Assembly (NCBI GenBank): GCA_016748015.1
Contig: JAAOMT010000211.1
Coordinates: forward strand, 240,248-304,247
DNA from: Geosiphon pyriformis
Lineage: Eukaryota > Glomeromycota > Glomeromycetes > Archaeosporales > Geosiphonaceae
Direction of reading: 5' to 3'
DNA length: 64,000 nucleotides
The notes beneath the pieces are model-generated. The model did not search any database, had not been told where the DNA came from, and saw only the letters and a list, made by a program, of their open reading frames with translations. The translations under genes were made by a program, and so were the position numbers. Numbering within the stretch: the first letter of the stretch is position 1; each line of letters opens with the position of its first letter. This document shows positions 11,352 to 25,830 of the stretch, piece after piece.

Positions 11352-13979
11352 AAATCTATCTGTATATATATTAATTATATTTGACTAAATCTTATAAATA
11401 TATTTTTTCAAAATTGAAAACTAATTTGTTAACAAAATACTATTATCTTTTATATCAAAAACCACACCAAAAAAGGCTAATATAAGATTAGCATTATACA
11501 AAAAATCTGATGTCAAAGTAAACCAAAAAGACACAGGCTCTTTGAGATTTAATCTTTTTCAGCAACAAAATATTTTTCAATTTATGACTTTATTATATTT
11601 ATCTAAGTTTGTTACAAAAAGCCATATTAAATCTCTTCAAAAAAACAACTTTATTAAAGTACAAAAAAGCTCCTAGAATGTTTAACATAAAAAACTTGTT
11701 AGGACTAAGAAACACACAAAACAAATTATTTGTTAATGAGAGATTATTATCCAAAAAAATATGTACTATTTTGGCCAAAAAATTATTAAAAAAACCAATT
11801 CTTAACTTAGTTAGATATGTAAAAAGTTCAAAAGATCTCAGTTCAAAATCTGCATATTTAATAATTTGTAATCAAATAGTCAACCAAAAATACCAATAAT
11901 ATTTGCAAAAGCAACAACCAAAGCAATTTTTTCTTCAGTCTGAATTTGCTCAAATGTTTTTAAATTATACAATAAAAAATAATACAATGTTTTATTAGAA
12001 AAATCACATAACAAACTAGCTTTTAACTTAAAAATTTTTTTAATTAAAACATTCTATTAATGGCAAATCTTAGAAAACACAAAACTAAACTGTAACTAAT
12101 ATTCAACTATAAACTACAAAACAGCTAAAACCAAATAAAAAAATTGGTTATCTGTAACGGTTTTTTTTGGTACCAAATTTGAAAAAAACTTGATATTAGA
12201 CTAAGTCTTAACTAAACTGAATTTGAATAAATCATTTGTTAATAAAAAATATCTAAATATCTGTGTAATACATTATTTTTAACAATCAAAATTGGTAATC
12301 TATTGATTTTTAAAAAAGCTTTCTTAATCTTTTGATTAATAAAAATAGCCACTGTTTTTGTTATTGTTAATTTTGATATTATTAAAAAAAAATTCTTTGA
12401 CAATATTCAAAATATACTGTATAAAAACTTGAGTATTCTCAATCCAAATAGTATTATTAATAAATACACTAACTGCAAAAAAGAAAGTTTTATTCTTTTT
12501 GGCTTTTACTCTGCCCATTTTAGCCACAAATTTGATATTAATTTAATATCTACACAAATGTTTATGTCTTTTAATCTTATACAAAAAAAGATCATAAAAG
12601 ATTCTTCAAAAAAGAAAAAAGAATATTTTATCTTAATCTAGCTTATTTTGTACTTAATATCTATTTATTAAACCAAAATTTATTATAATCTTATTTATTT
12701 TGTCTTCATAAATATTGTTAAAAAAACCAATAAATCTCTTACATATTTGAATATACTGTAAACTAGTTTTCAAATAATGTTAATTAACAGAATTATATGC
12801 TTTGTACATATTTTACAGAACCAGTCATATTTTTCTATTTTTTTTTAAAGTATTCTCTATTACTGAGCCAATAACAAAGATAAGAAACTATATTAAAGTA
12901 TTTTTTAAGACAGAAAAGTTATCTTTACAAAAAACACTAAATATATTATAAGCAAACAAAATTTGATCTAAAAAAATTTTTTTGGCTGTTTTAATTAGAG
13001 CAATGAATAAAGTGTTTATTAAAATTCTATCTTATTTATAAGATTTAAGTATTATCAAAACTCATGCCCTTTTTTATTGAGTTAAAACTATATTTAAAAT
13101 CAAACATAAGTTTAAAAAGCTCAAAAAACACTTGAAAATATTGTTACTATAATGCTTTCACAACTTATTAGAGATAATACTTAGACCAGCAGCTTTTCTA
13201 TCCAACAAATTTTTGATCACATAAACTAATTTCTTAAAATTAATAATATTTATAATATTTAAAAATACACTATTATTTACATAGTTCAAAAAAGCATATT
13301 AATCAGCCTAAACTTTAGGTACAGACCTTAAAACTGCTTATTTTCTGATTTAATCTTCCATAATAATATTAACTTTAGCCTTAATATTTACAAGTTCCAA
13401 AATCAATTTTTTATTAACCATTAAATAATTTAATACTATCTTGTGAAAAAATTTCTCTAAAATACTCTTAATTATACAGTCTTTATTTGAACAAAAATTT
13501 TTTATTTTTTTTTAATTACATATCTAATAGCAATTGTTTTAGCAGTTTTGGACTCATATATTTTGGACTTGCAATAGTTTTTTTTATTTTAAACAAACTA
13601 TTGAAAATGTCCACTAATTTAGCATTACTCTAAACCATAACTTGTATCTTTAAAGTTTTATTTTTATTGGTAATCAACCAAACACAAAGCAAATAATTAG
13701 TCTTAGATATATTACCAAATCCAAGAAATCTTACCAATTTGGCAACCAGCAATTTTAGTTTAAAAAATCTTGATAACTGTTTATTAAAAAAATATTTGGT
13801 TTTATTATACTAATATTTAAAAAATGTTTATTAACCAATTTTATCATTATATTTCTTAAAAGTTTTCATATTATATTTTGATTGTTCTTCATATTTGTCT
13901 TATTAAACTTATTTTTTATCAAAAAAAGATTAATAAAAAAAAGATCACAAAAACTAACCCATTTAGCACTATTAGCATT

Positions 13980-14660
13980 TTCAATTTTGAATTTTCAACA
14001 ATCTTTATTCACTTACTTGTAAATACTATTCAAACAAATATTTAAAAGACTACCCAATCTAAATGAGATTATAACTGCTTTGTGATCAATATCAAAAAAG
14101 TTAGATACACAATTGATCTCATAATTTGTAACTACTAATAACAAATTTTTACTAACAAAAATATAATTAATACTTTTTTTAGCTCCTTTGAAGTTGTTTT
14201 AAGTAGGAATTTTAACCAAAAAATGTTTAATAAGCGAATTAATTATTCTCATATTAGAGTATTTTTTGAAATTAGCACTCTTTTTAAACTTATTTTTATT
14301 ATAATCTCCACTTAAAACAACAAAAATACTGAAATTAATTACTTTAGCAATAAAAAAATTTATCTTTGAAGCTTATTTAAACTTAGACTCAGAAGAAACA
14401 CTAGTATACAAACCTAAAATTGTTATTAAAAGCTTGTTTTTAAACAGAAAACATACAGAAATTAGTCAATCTGGAATTTTATCAATCTTTAAAATATGTC
14501 AAGCCAAAAAACTGTTTATAATTATGGCCATCTCTACATCATAAAAATCTACATCCAAATCAGAAGTAAAAATACAGATTTTATTAAACTTATTTATAAT
14601 CTACTGTCTAATATTAAACTTTAACTTGGTTTTCATAATAATAAAAATCATGTTTTTTAA
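13980..14660 (-). pseudogene. LINE endonuclease (EEP) domain relic
   Basis: Minus-strand text includes ILGLYTSVSSES, VVLSGDYNKNKFKK (family GDFN), KKSINYIFVSKNLLLVV (family IDYIFVS) and NFFDIDHKAVIISFRLG (family DHxAV), in the correct order and spacing for an AP-endonuclease-like domain that nicks target DNA. Single stops separate the pieces. Asn stands in for Asp in IDYIF and Tyr for Phe in GDFN, consistent with decay. Confidence 0.75.
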
Positions 14661-16189
14661 ATTTATATGCCAACAAACAATATTTTTCTACTTGACAAAA
14701 ATATTGATATCTTAAACATTATATATAGTAATCTTTTAAATTAAATCAGTTATTAAGATATAAAAAACACCAGAGCACTTGAATTAAGATACATCTAATC
14801 TTACCAGAACAAAGAAAATAAAAATCTCAAAAACAACCAATTTCGATTTCAAACCACTTACTTTGGCAGTCAAAACTTTAAAACTGCTTGTATTTAAACT
14901 TGAAACATTATTTATTGCCAATAAAAAAGAAGAAAACAACATTTGCAAATTATCCAAAATCATATCTGAATTCGAATTTACACTAAAGTCTGTTAAGTTA
15001 ATTAAGCTAAGATGCAAAGGAGATGAAACAAAATAGAAAGATATTAAATCTATACTATCCAATCTTTACACAATACTAGAGACTTAGTCAGCCAACAATT
15101 TCAGAGACTATTTTAAAGATGCCAACTAATTGTTAATTAGAAAAGCTTTTTAAGATACAAAAAAAATAACATTAAGACAAGAAACACCAGAAAAAAATAA
15201 CTTAAGAAAAAAATCAAATAAGCTTAAACAAGAACAGCAACTGAAAAAACAACTTGTGTCCAAAATTTGTTTTCAAATAATACAGACTATAAGATAGGAC
15301 CATTTTTTTAGCATATAAATATATCAATTAAAAATAATTTTCATCTAAGATATATTTTTTATAAATTTTTTTCATAACAGTAGCAAACATGTTACAAGTA
15401 ATTATTTAAGATATTAGAACAAATAATAAACCTATAACTTGGTACTCAATAATTGTTAACAATAGTAATTTCTGAAAATTTTGTAATTTAAAAATTTTTA
15501 TTGAGTTTTTTATATAATAGACAAAGATTCAATTAATGATTTTTTCTCAATTTCTGTTTTTAGCATAATGGCCAGTTTAATCTGGCAGTTATGTTCTTCT
15601 GATAAGCTATTTTTAAGTTTTCTATTTTTGTTTCACAGGTTTTTTACCAAGCTATTTTTGATGTTAATTATTTAATACTTAATCTCTTAATTAATTAATA
15701 AACAACAAAAAAAATAAAATAAAAAAATAAAAAAAAATAAAAAAAGAAATAAAAAATTAGTATTCTGTTAATAATCATAATTAAAAGCTATTAGTTTAAC
15801 ATAAGTTGTTAATAGTATGAAAATAATTAATATTTTTTAATCAAGTAATAACAACATAAATTAGATGATAATAAATATTTTTATTGATATAGATATGATT
15901 TTACTTCAAGTTATAAAAAACTATTTTTTAAAGAAAAAGTTATTGAATAATTACTTATCTCTAACTACTATTTTATAGCTATTGTTTTGTCTTTTCTGTT
16001 TTTAATACTTTTATTATATATATATAATTTTACACATTTCTCTTTTTTTTATGTTACTTTCTGAAAATGTGCTTATTTCTGAAAATATAATTATTCATTA
16101 AGTACTATTTTTCTATTGGTTTATTTTATGATTTGTTTTTTTTATCTTTTTTTGGTACTTTTTTTTTTATAAATAACAATATTTGTAAA

Positions 16190-16290
16190 ATTATAATCGA
16201 AAAAAAAGTGGTCAAAACATCCACATTTTTTACATTAAACCAGTTCTAATCTAGCCCAAGAGAATTTTACATTTCCAAAAATTAGCTTTG
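16190..16290 (-). pseudogene. LINE ORF1 zinc-knuckle relic
   Basis: The minus strand reads VKFSWARLELV, a stop, then CKKCGCFDHFFFDY, that is C-x2-C-x4-H-x4 with the last Cys changed to Tyr. CCHC knuckles of this kind sit near the end of LINE ORF1 proteins, which bind element RNA. It lies about 1.5 kb upstream of the endonuclease relic, the right order. Confidence 0.55.
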
Positions 16291-17480
16291 TATAAAAAAC
16301 TAACTCCAAAGTATTATTTAATTCAAATCAAATTTAACTATAACACAATAAATTTTATTGTCATTTTCAAATAATTAATTGATAATATATGTTTTTTTAC
16401 CAACTTTATTTAATAAAATGCCAAAATTATAAGTTATTCTTACAGACAAAGTAAATAAAAACACTCTAAACTGATTTTTTGACATTTAAACATTATGATT
16501 TTCCACAGCTTTTATTATGTACACTAAATTTTTTCCAATTAAAAATGACTATTTGGTTGCCAATTGATTTATCTGACTTAATTCAGCAAATTTTATTACA
16601 GTTTTTTGTTACAGTTTTTTGTTACAGTCCAATTAATTACAATTAAATTGACTTAATTTGATTAAACTCAAATATTACAATGCCAATTATTTCTTTTAAT
16701 GTATTTATAGAAATCTTTTTAATAACTACAGTTTAATCTAATCTAATTTTTTGTTTTTTGATATTATTGTTTATGATAATCTTTTTTTTTAGCCAATAAT
16801 ACAGCTTTTTTTATGCTCTTTTCTAATATAAATATAGATCTAATAATTTCCTCAAATTTTAAGAAAATAGTGGCCTTTCCAAAATTATTAATTAATGAAA
16901 ATAATTTTCTGATATACTAAATCTTAATTGTTATTAATTTGCTTTCAACTGCTGGAAGATTAATATTCAAGACAAATGACTTTTTAACAGACACTTCTAT
17001 TTAAGTTTTAATTATTTTAAGATCAATCTATTTTTTGTCCAGAAAAATAAATAAGCAAGGAGAAAAAAACTCTTATTATTATCTATATTATAGTAAGAAA
17101 AACCAAAAACAATACCAATATTTACTTACTTGGCCTTAAAAGTATTTGTTTTAAAATCAAACTGCTTTTCATTTTTACTATTTGCTCCATATCTATTATT
17201 ACTATTAAGAAAGACCATTTTAAGAGCATTTTTATTTGTATTTATTCTAGTAAACTGACTAATAACATGTCTAAAACTACTAAAATTTAAGTATATTTTA
17301 TTATTTAAATGTTTTACTTTGCCAAAAAAAGTTTTTAACTTTTAAGTTAAGCTTTCATTAACTGAACCTAAAGCCAAAACTCTGGTTGGCCTCCTCTTAA
17401 TTGCAGAACTATTTATGATAACAGCCAACTTAATAATAAAGAGATTTGTTTCTTAAAAAATTGTGAAATATAAAAACAAA

Positions 17481-18944
17481 AAAACATTTTTTTTATTTAA
17501 AATTCATGCTCTTTAGAGAATTTTAAACATAAAAGAGAAAAAAGTTTTTTTGTTACAATAATATAATATGTTTTAATAATATATTTAATTAAGTTTATAT
17601 TAAACATAATTTATTTTTAATTTTTATATTTTAATTATTATTAAAAATATGTAATTGTAATTTTTTTAATTTAAAAATTTTTTAATATTGTGGTTAAAAT
17701 TAACATATTAAAAAAATGTATTTAATAAAAAAATTGTTAATTGTAAAAATTAATAAAAATAAAAAAAACTTTTTTTTAAAATTTCAAGTTTAAAGTTTGG
17801 TTTTGGTAATATTTATATTAACAATTATTATTAATTATTTTGTTATAAAATTAATCTATTGTTTTTAAAAAATAATTGTTTTTTTAAAAAACTTAATTAC
17901 ATATATTTTTATAATACTAGACAAAATTAAAATTCTATAAATATTTTTACCAGTATTTTAATATTTTATAAAGTTAAATTTTTATTTATTTAGTTAAGCT
18001 TATTAAATTAATAATAAAAAAGATTTAAAGCTGTTAAATTTAATAATAAGTTACAATTTAAAATTAAAGCAATTAAAAAGATTTAATCTTTAATTTTAAT
18101 ATAAAAACAGCATCTTATTTTATATGTAAATATGTAGTGGTTGGATCATATTTTGTTATAATATTTATTGAAATTATTATTATTAAAAATTACAATTAAT
18201 TTTATTATATAAAATTAAAATTTTTATAAGATAAATATATTTAATATGAACCAATAAATTTTACTTTAATTTGTTTTTTACATAATAATTCTGATTATAA
18301 TTTTGCGGTTTAATTTATTTCGGTAATATTATAAAAATAATATTTTTGAGCTTTTAAAGTCAAAGAAATTCATATATATATTTTTAAATTAACCCATTTT
18401 CACATTGTTTTTGATTTTATCATAAATATTATAGAAATTAATTTTAATAATTATTTTGGTGTATCAAGCTTTTGCATTAACATTAGTTTACTAAACTGTT
18501 TTTTCAGTGTCGTTTTATAGATTAAAAAAATGCTAAATTTATTTTTTACTTAAATTGCATTTTCTATAAATCATAAGAAAATATAATTACGATAAAAAAA
18601 GGATTTAATTTTTTATATTATTACTGTTTAAATTAGTTTTGAAAAAGTGGTCAAAGAAAATCCTTTATTTCTAAAAACATTCCTATTTTATTGCAAATAA
18701 TTAATCTTTAACAAAATATTTGACAGTAAAGGGTTAGGATTTTTTTCCTTATATACCAATTGATCCCATCATGGATTCTTCTTTCTGCAAAGAATTTGTT
18801 ACACATATTTGATTTTGTCCAAGTCAATATTAGTCTGGTTTAGACCACATTGGAAAAGTACTAAAGGATTATCGAAGAAAGTAACCGAAGTATTAAGGTT
18901 TTCATAACACCTACTTTTCCTTTACGTACAGAGTCCTGGCTACA
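17481..18944. other. AT-rich spacer
   Basis: Almost pure A/T with short runs and no protein-like frame on either strand until GC content rises at about 18.75 kb, which probably holds the promoter and leader of the gene beginning at 18945. No distinctive regulatory motif was recognised. Confidence 0.7.
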
Positions 18945-20463
18945 ATGTGGGCCTGTTTGTATAAAACTTGTCCGTGTCTACCCCGTCGAGGAGACATGCA
19001 ACCACCGTTTAATCATTATTCATATGATAACGACGATGATCCCGTTGAGTTCGTAAACTTGTTGGCAGAACAAGATCCAGATTCGATAACTGCCTTTCTC
19101 ACTGGCAACCCCTTTTCTCGAGCACCAAATACACAAGGATATTTAGGAATTAACAACATGGGTACAGAAGACGAGTTTCCTGGCGATGCCTCTGATCGTG
19201 GCAGCGTCCTACTTGACGACGAGACCGCTATACAGACACAAGACGCGCAGTTTCTTCCTGATGAACAAATAAGTAAACTTACGGAGCTTGCTAGTGAGCG
19301 GGTATGTTCATTTTCAATGGAATTTTGTTTTTTTTTTGGGATAAGCAGACGAGATAGCAAGGTTCTAGAGAATGGAACCCAAATTGCAGTCTTTAGGCTT
19401 TTTTCCGTGCTCGACCAACAAAGATTCTAATCAATCTTTAATCCTCTTTTAATTACTTGTATTTGATCAGTCAAAATATAATCTTACAGATGCACAACTA
19501 GCAGCGGAAGAAGAAGAAGCTCGTCGCATTGAAGAGGAAGAAATTCAACGGAAAAGAGAAACAGCTAGACAAGCAGCTATAGCGCAAGGTCTGGTGACCT
19601 CTGAAGCCTTTAACAAAGATACAGTTTTTACCATTTCTGGCGACGATGACGATGAAGTTGAGGAATTTGGTAATCATGCTGTATTAAATTACAATGGAAA
19701 ATCAAATGGTTCATCGGTTGAATTATCTGCGACCAGTCAAAACGGCACAGCATCTCGACAGTCTCAAGAGGAACAATTTTCTATTCTCAATAAGCCGAGA
19801 AATCCACGTCAACGTCTTTTTTCTTCGGATATAAACCAAGATGATTATGAGAATGATACAGAAACTGATATTCTGTAAGTAGTTATTTTAAGGTGCAATA
19901 CAAACTAGTTTATTATTAATTTTAATGGTCACTAACTAAATTATGTAACAAATTTTACTTTATTTGAATACTGATTTCAGACCGCCCAAAAATATCAAAG
20001 ACCAACCTCCAATTCTACCTGAAACCCATTTGGGGCCACCCTTATCCGTTTCCCTTCAAACCGAAGTATGATACATATGAGTTTGACCATTAATGTGATC
20101 CGTTTAGCCCAGGTGATTAAGAAATCGACCATCCTTTCTTGCAAATTTACCTGATTTTTCAGATAGTGTTGACCGTTTTTTCTGGATTGTCAAATTAGGA
20201 GGAAACAAAGCTTCTCATGGGAAGAACAAGGAAATCCCATAAAATACGAGCAAGAAGTGAGAGGTTGACATACAATTAAACCTTTTAAATGATTTGAACA
20301 TCGTCAACATCAAGCATTTTTCAGCGATCGAATTAGAGCAATTTTTTCAAAGGTACTTTCGCCTGGGTCGGTCACAGAAAGGACATCCTTACATGATAAG
20401 AAATTGTTGACGATGAATTTTCTTAGAGACAATAAACATTTTTTCGATTACACGGGAATGTAA
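18945..20463 (+). CDS. Uncharacterised acidic coiled-coil protein with Cys-rich N-terminus
   Basis: I do not recognise a family. Exon 1 (18945-19301) begins MWACLYKTCPCLPRRGDM, a Cys-rich start that could be lipid-modified, then an acidic low-complexity region. Exon 2 (19471-19874, phase 0, acceptor gatcag) continues SKYNLTDAQLAAEEEEARR into a charged helix (EEEIQRKRETARQAAIAQG), a likely coiled coil, then DDDDEVEEF. Exon 3 starts at 19981 after donor gtaagt and acceptor tttcag. Its frame meets TGA at 20069, but that lies in a gtatga donor, and an open last exon at 20325-20463 (DRIRAIFSKVLSPGSVTERT, ending TAA) suggests more exons. I could not fix the exon between 20066 and 20324. Probable role unknown. 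Confidence 0.65.
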
Positions 20464-21039
20464 GAAACATTTATAGAAAATAAAAAAAAGCCTTTAAAAC
20501 GATTATTATCTTGATTTCTACTTTGTCTGTCCGATTTATCTTGGCTCTGATCCTTTTCTCGATATTCACCCTATCCACACATAAATTATTTATAAATAAT
20601 CTTTCATCCAATGTACATTGACTTCATTTTTCCGCTTATTTAAAACATTTCACCTCAGCTCGCATCTCTTCACACGTTCTCCTTCTTGAATGAGAAATTT
20701 CAAGTTGGAATTATCAAGAATCGGAAGCTCATATTGATTTTTTTTACGAGCCTTGATTTTTTTGTTTTTATTGTCGGACGCGATAAGTCTTATGAATGAA
20801 TGGCTGTAACATTATTAGCTTGTATTTTCAATTATAATTATAATTATTTTGTCATCGAAGTAAAAAAAAATGTTTTATAGCTTAATCCGAATCAAAATAA
20901 AGCGTAATTTACACACATGATACTGTACATTCGATTCGAGATCCGCAGCAAGTCTGGGTCAAAATTTCGAATTAAATAAACGGTTGGCGTACACGATGAT
21001 GCATATTAGAAGAGTCACACAACACTTAGTTTTTATCAC
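20464..21039. other. Convergent intergenic region
   Basis: Shared 3' flank of the gene ending about 20463 and the minus-strand dehydratase ending at 21040. A/T-rich runs near 20480 and 20860 could serve as poly(A) signals. No ORF of interest. Confidence 0.6.
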
Positions 21040-22785
<1,746 letters not shown>

Positions 22786-23440
22786 AGTGAACCGCGAAAA
22801 GTAAAAATTTTGTTGGATACCCGAGAGTTCAAAAAAATCAAGATCACAAGATTTTCTAATGGAAATTTTTTAATGAAAAAATGGAAATTGAGTAAATTAA
22901 AAATACTATTTGGGTAAATGATAAATGTCTTGGTGTTAAAAATACATTGGTATAAAAAGATCTTTGTGGTTAAAAATATATTGTTATAAAAACATATTAT
23001 TATATGAGGCATGCTGTAACAAAACCAGACAAAGTGAACATTTGACGTCATACAAGCATACCTTAAATTTGTTGGATTAAAACTTTCCATGACTAATTCT
23101 TCCTCTAGTAGCCAAGCTTGTAACTAAAACGATTCTCATCAATCATGATTATTCTAAAGAACTCTTTATTACATCCTTAATTTGAACGTAAGTTACGTTA
23201 TGAAACAATTCATCACTCTTCTTGCTCAGGACCTATGTTCTCTCTTTTTTTCGGCGATGGATGGACGTCAGCTATTGTGACGACATTCGATCGCTTCGGG
23301 TTTTTCTTATTTTTCCATCTTGTAATGTTGTTAGAGCTTTTTTTGTTATTCTCAATACCTTCAATATTTTCATAGTCTGCGTGATTAAAAGCTGGATTGA
23401 ATAAAAAAAAATTAATTTTTTAAAAGAATTTCAAAATGAT
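22786..23440. other. Intergenic, 5' flank of the dehydratase gene
   Basis: Divergent flank with moderate GC. Two short open frames exist but show no protein-like character. Probably promoter and leader of the minus-strand dehydratase; no motif could be assigned. Confidence 0.5.
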
Positions 23441-23449
23441 CTGATATAG

Positions 23450-23910
23450 ATTTACCTTGGCATATATCGCCTCTACCAGTGCGTCCAAAGATTTGCTGAA
23501 GTTGTTTTCGTCCGCATACACTTCAACCGGCTCTTCTCTTGTATAACGACAAACTTCCCGGCTTGGCAATCAAGATTTGTACGGACTAAAACGGCACCTT
23601 TAAATGTAATGATCGTTAGTTAAAGTTAGGAAAGTCATTTTAAGACATTAGCACACACTAATCTGCATGTGCGAAGCCAACTACGTTCAGTTTCCACAGC
23701 TTCTCTTCAGCAAACTGTACCTTTGCCGGCCAGATTGATGAAGATATCTTTCAAGGTTCTGGCCGCATTCTTTCATTAATTTGGTACCGTGCACACTCTC
23801 CCACTTAGGACCAGCTTCCAAGGCCGCCCAGTCTGTTGATGTCGATCCCATAGTCTTGACGTAGCCATCCCCTTTTTACCGACTGCTTTTCGCTGAATGG
23901 GCTCAATACT
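23450..23910 (-). pseudogene. Unidentified coding relic
   Basis: GC-richer than its flanks and protein-like in several frames on the minus strand: SIEPIQRKAVGKKG, then in another frame GYVKTMGSTSTDWAALEAGP and KWESVHGTKLMKECGQNL, then AKVQFAEEKLWKLNVVGFAH, and after a possible intron (about 23655-23598) EEPVEVYADENNFSKSLDAL. The pieces need at least two frameshifts to be joined. I do not recognise the parent protein. It may be a decayed host gene or an old transposon gene. Confidence 0.4.
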
Positions 23911-24267
23911 CCAAAGTTTTATAATTTACTATATTTAATAAGGTCTACATAATTCAAAATTCAAAATTATATTTTTTAAATTAAGTTATCAATATAATTT
24001 TTATTTCCATCATAAATTACATTGTAATTTTTTTCTTATCAAAAATACTTTTAATTTAATTAACATAATAATTTATAATTTACAAATAATTATTATTATC
24101 GTTATATTTTTAGAATTATTATTAATATAATTAAATAATTAATTATATAATGTTATTACAGTTTTGATATTTACGTATAAGTCAATACAGTCAGATCAGA
24201 TTAGTCACGAAAAATATTAAATATAACCTCGACCGAAATTATATCTCCACTTTTTACTCTTTCCAAC
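23911..24267. other. AT-rich 5' flank of RPB3
   Basis: Mostly A/T with a GC-richer 90 bp directly before the RPB3 start codon, the likely promoter and leader. No gene seen. Confidence 0.5.
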
Positions 24268-25830
24268 ATGAATCACTTTAATAGTGACCCGTTTAATGGC
24301 GGACCCAAACCTGACATTATAATACAAGAACTTGACAGTGAAAAAATAAAATTTATTTTGACCAATACTGAATTAAGGCAATTTTTAAATATTGAAATTT
24401 AGTGGTTTAGCCTTCATTAGTAGTAACTATAATTTTGCTTTGGCGAAATAGTGTCGCTAATGCCCTCCGACGACTCATGATTGCTGAGGTCCCAACTATA
24501 GGTATCCTTCCCACCCTTTGTTTTTCCATTATACAAGTCTGAAGCATTTTAACTCAAGGATAATGAACCAATAGCAATTGACATGGTTGAAATCGAACTA
24601 AATACTTCGGTGCTTGCTGATGAATTTATCGCCCACAGACTAGGGTTGATCCCATTAGACAGTATGGAAGCAGAGAAAATTAAATACACTCGGGTTTGAT
24701 TAAATATCTTCTTTTTCCCTTGCATTTTTTTCGGTCTCTCAATCATCCTGATAATTGCGATGTTTTTAGGAATGTAATTGTAGTCAATATTGTCCAAACT
24801 GTTCTGTCGAATTGACTTTACATGCCAAGTGTCTGCAAGAGAATCAGACTCTTGACGTCTGCAGCAGAGACTTACAAACAAGCGATCCTCGTGTTTCACC
24901 TATTCTGAAACGTTCGTATACATTATTACACTAATTGCCATATTTCTTTATTTTTTTTCTCTCAAAACTTATATCTCCTTTCATTCCCCATCCCTTTCAA
25001 GACGAAGATGATAAAGGCATCTTAATTGCCAAGCTTCGTAAAGGTCAAGAATTGAAAGTAAAATGTGTAGCAAAGAAGGTTAGCAGTTTGATATTTCTCT
25101 CTGAATAGAAATTATTTCTCATCCTCTGATTTTTCCTGACCTCAGTGCCTAATATAATTCAAGGGGGTTGCTAAAGAACATGCAAAGTGGAGTCCATGTG
25201 CTGCTGTCGCATTTGAATACGATCCTCATAATAAATTGAGACATACTCACTACTGGCTTGAAGAGGACGAGAAAAGGGAATGGTATGTCACCAAAAAATT
25301 ATTTTAAAAATTTCCTTTTTATAAAAAAAATTCATTTTCTCTATGGCGATTCAGGCCGCTAGGTCCAAATGCCCGTGAAGAGCCACCATTGACGGAGGAT
25401 GAACGTAAGTTGAATTCCCTGCACTTTTATATTTAATATACATTAATTTTGAGATAAAAAGAAAATTTGATCTCACTTTAAACAGCATTTGATTACAATG
25501 CAACCCCAAATAAATTCTATTTTTCTGTTGAGGTTCGTCACCTTTAATTTTTTGTTCGTAAGAGGATTGCAAATCTTTACATATACTTAACTGAACTGAT
25601 AACATGGTTTTACAAAGACTGTAGGCTCTATAAAGCCAGAGGAGATTGTCATGTCAGCTTTGAAACGTCTCCAAGAGAAACTAGGGATGTTGCAAATTGC
25701 TTTGGCTGACAACACCACAGAACAATTGCATCTAAGACAACTGCAACAACGACAACAAGAACAACAAGAAGCTCAAGAACAAGCCTTGCTACAACCGCGT
25801 TATGTTGATTCAAGTCTTTCATTCTCTTGA
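24268..25830 (+). CDS. RPB3: RNA polymerase II subunit RPB3
   Basis: Nine exons join in phase to 308 residues: 24268-24377, 24452-24501, 24575-24693, 24770-24911, 25002-25078, 25164-25282, 25355-25404, 25486-25532, 25618-25830. Signatures are [39 protein letters not shown], the zinc site C95-x-C97-x3-C101-x2-C104 ([10 protein letters not shown]), [20 protein letters not shown] and [22 protein letters not shown]3 is the alpha-like subunit that pairs with RPB11 in Pol II assembly. A Gln-rich helix ([16 protein letters not shown] type) ends the protein. Intron 1 uses a GC donor and intron 2 a U12-type donor (gtatccttc). Length matches the family. Confidence 0.96.
24378..24451 (+). other. GC-AG intron of RPB3 (intron 1)
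   Basis: The reading [13 protein letters not shown] is restored only if the intron runs from gcaatttt at 24378 to the acceptor gcgaaatag ending at 24451. No GT donor in the neighbourhood keeps the conserved Leu-Ser-Val-Ala-Asn stretch. The donor context AAG/GCAATT resembles the GC-type consensus. Confidence 0.75.
24502..24574 (+). other. Candidate U12-type intron of RPB3 (intron 2)
   Basis: The donor is gtatccttc, eight of nine positions of the minor-spliceosome consensus RTATCCTTT. The acceptor is ccaatag. A possible branch site ttttaac lies about 22 nt before the acceptor, a partial match to TTCCTTRAY. Phase 1, joining ATA G to CA ATT. Confidence 0.6.

Larger units (their letters stand above)
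11166..17480 (-). mobile_element. Heavily eroded LINE (non-LTR retrotransposon)
   Basis: On the minus strand four landmarks appear in the order expected of a fungal/AM-type LINE: an ORF1-like zinc knuckle (about 16.2 kb), an endonuclease/exonuclease/phosphatase domain (about 14.7-14.0 kb), RT-like text (about 13.5-12.9 kb) and an RNase H-like segment (11.35-11.17 kb). Stops occur every few dozen codons and G/C has been nearly purged. ORF boundaries cannot be drawn. The 5' limit near 17.48 kb is where protein-like text (SSAIKRRPTRVLALGSVNES) fades into AT desert. Confidence 0.75.

Noticed and set aside
11609-12641. Short Lys/Ile-rich frames in the eroded LINE
   Set aside because: Codon content is what A/T-rich DNA gives by chance, and they run against the minus-strand LINE.
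24549-24899. 116-codon minus-strand frame across RPB3
   Set aside because: The plus strand carries the conserved RPB3 exons including the zinc site; the minus frame is a shadow.
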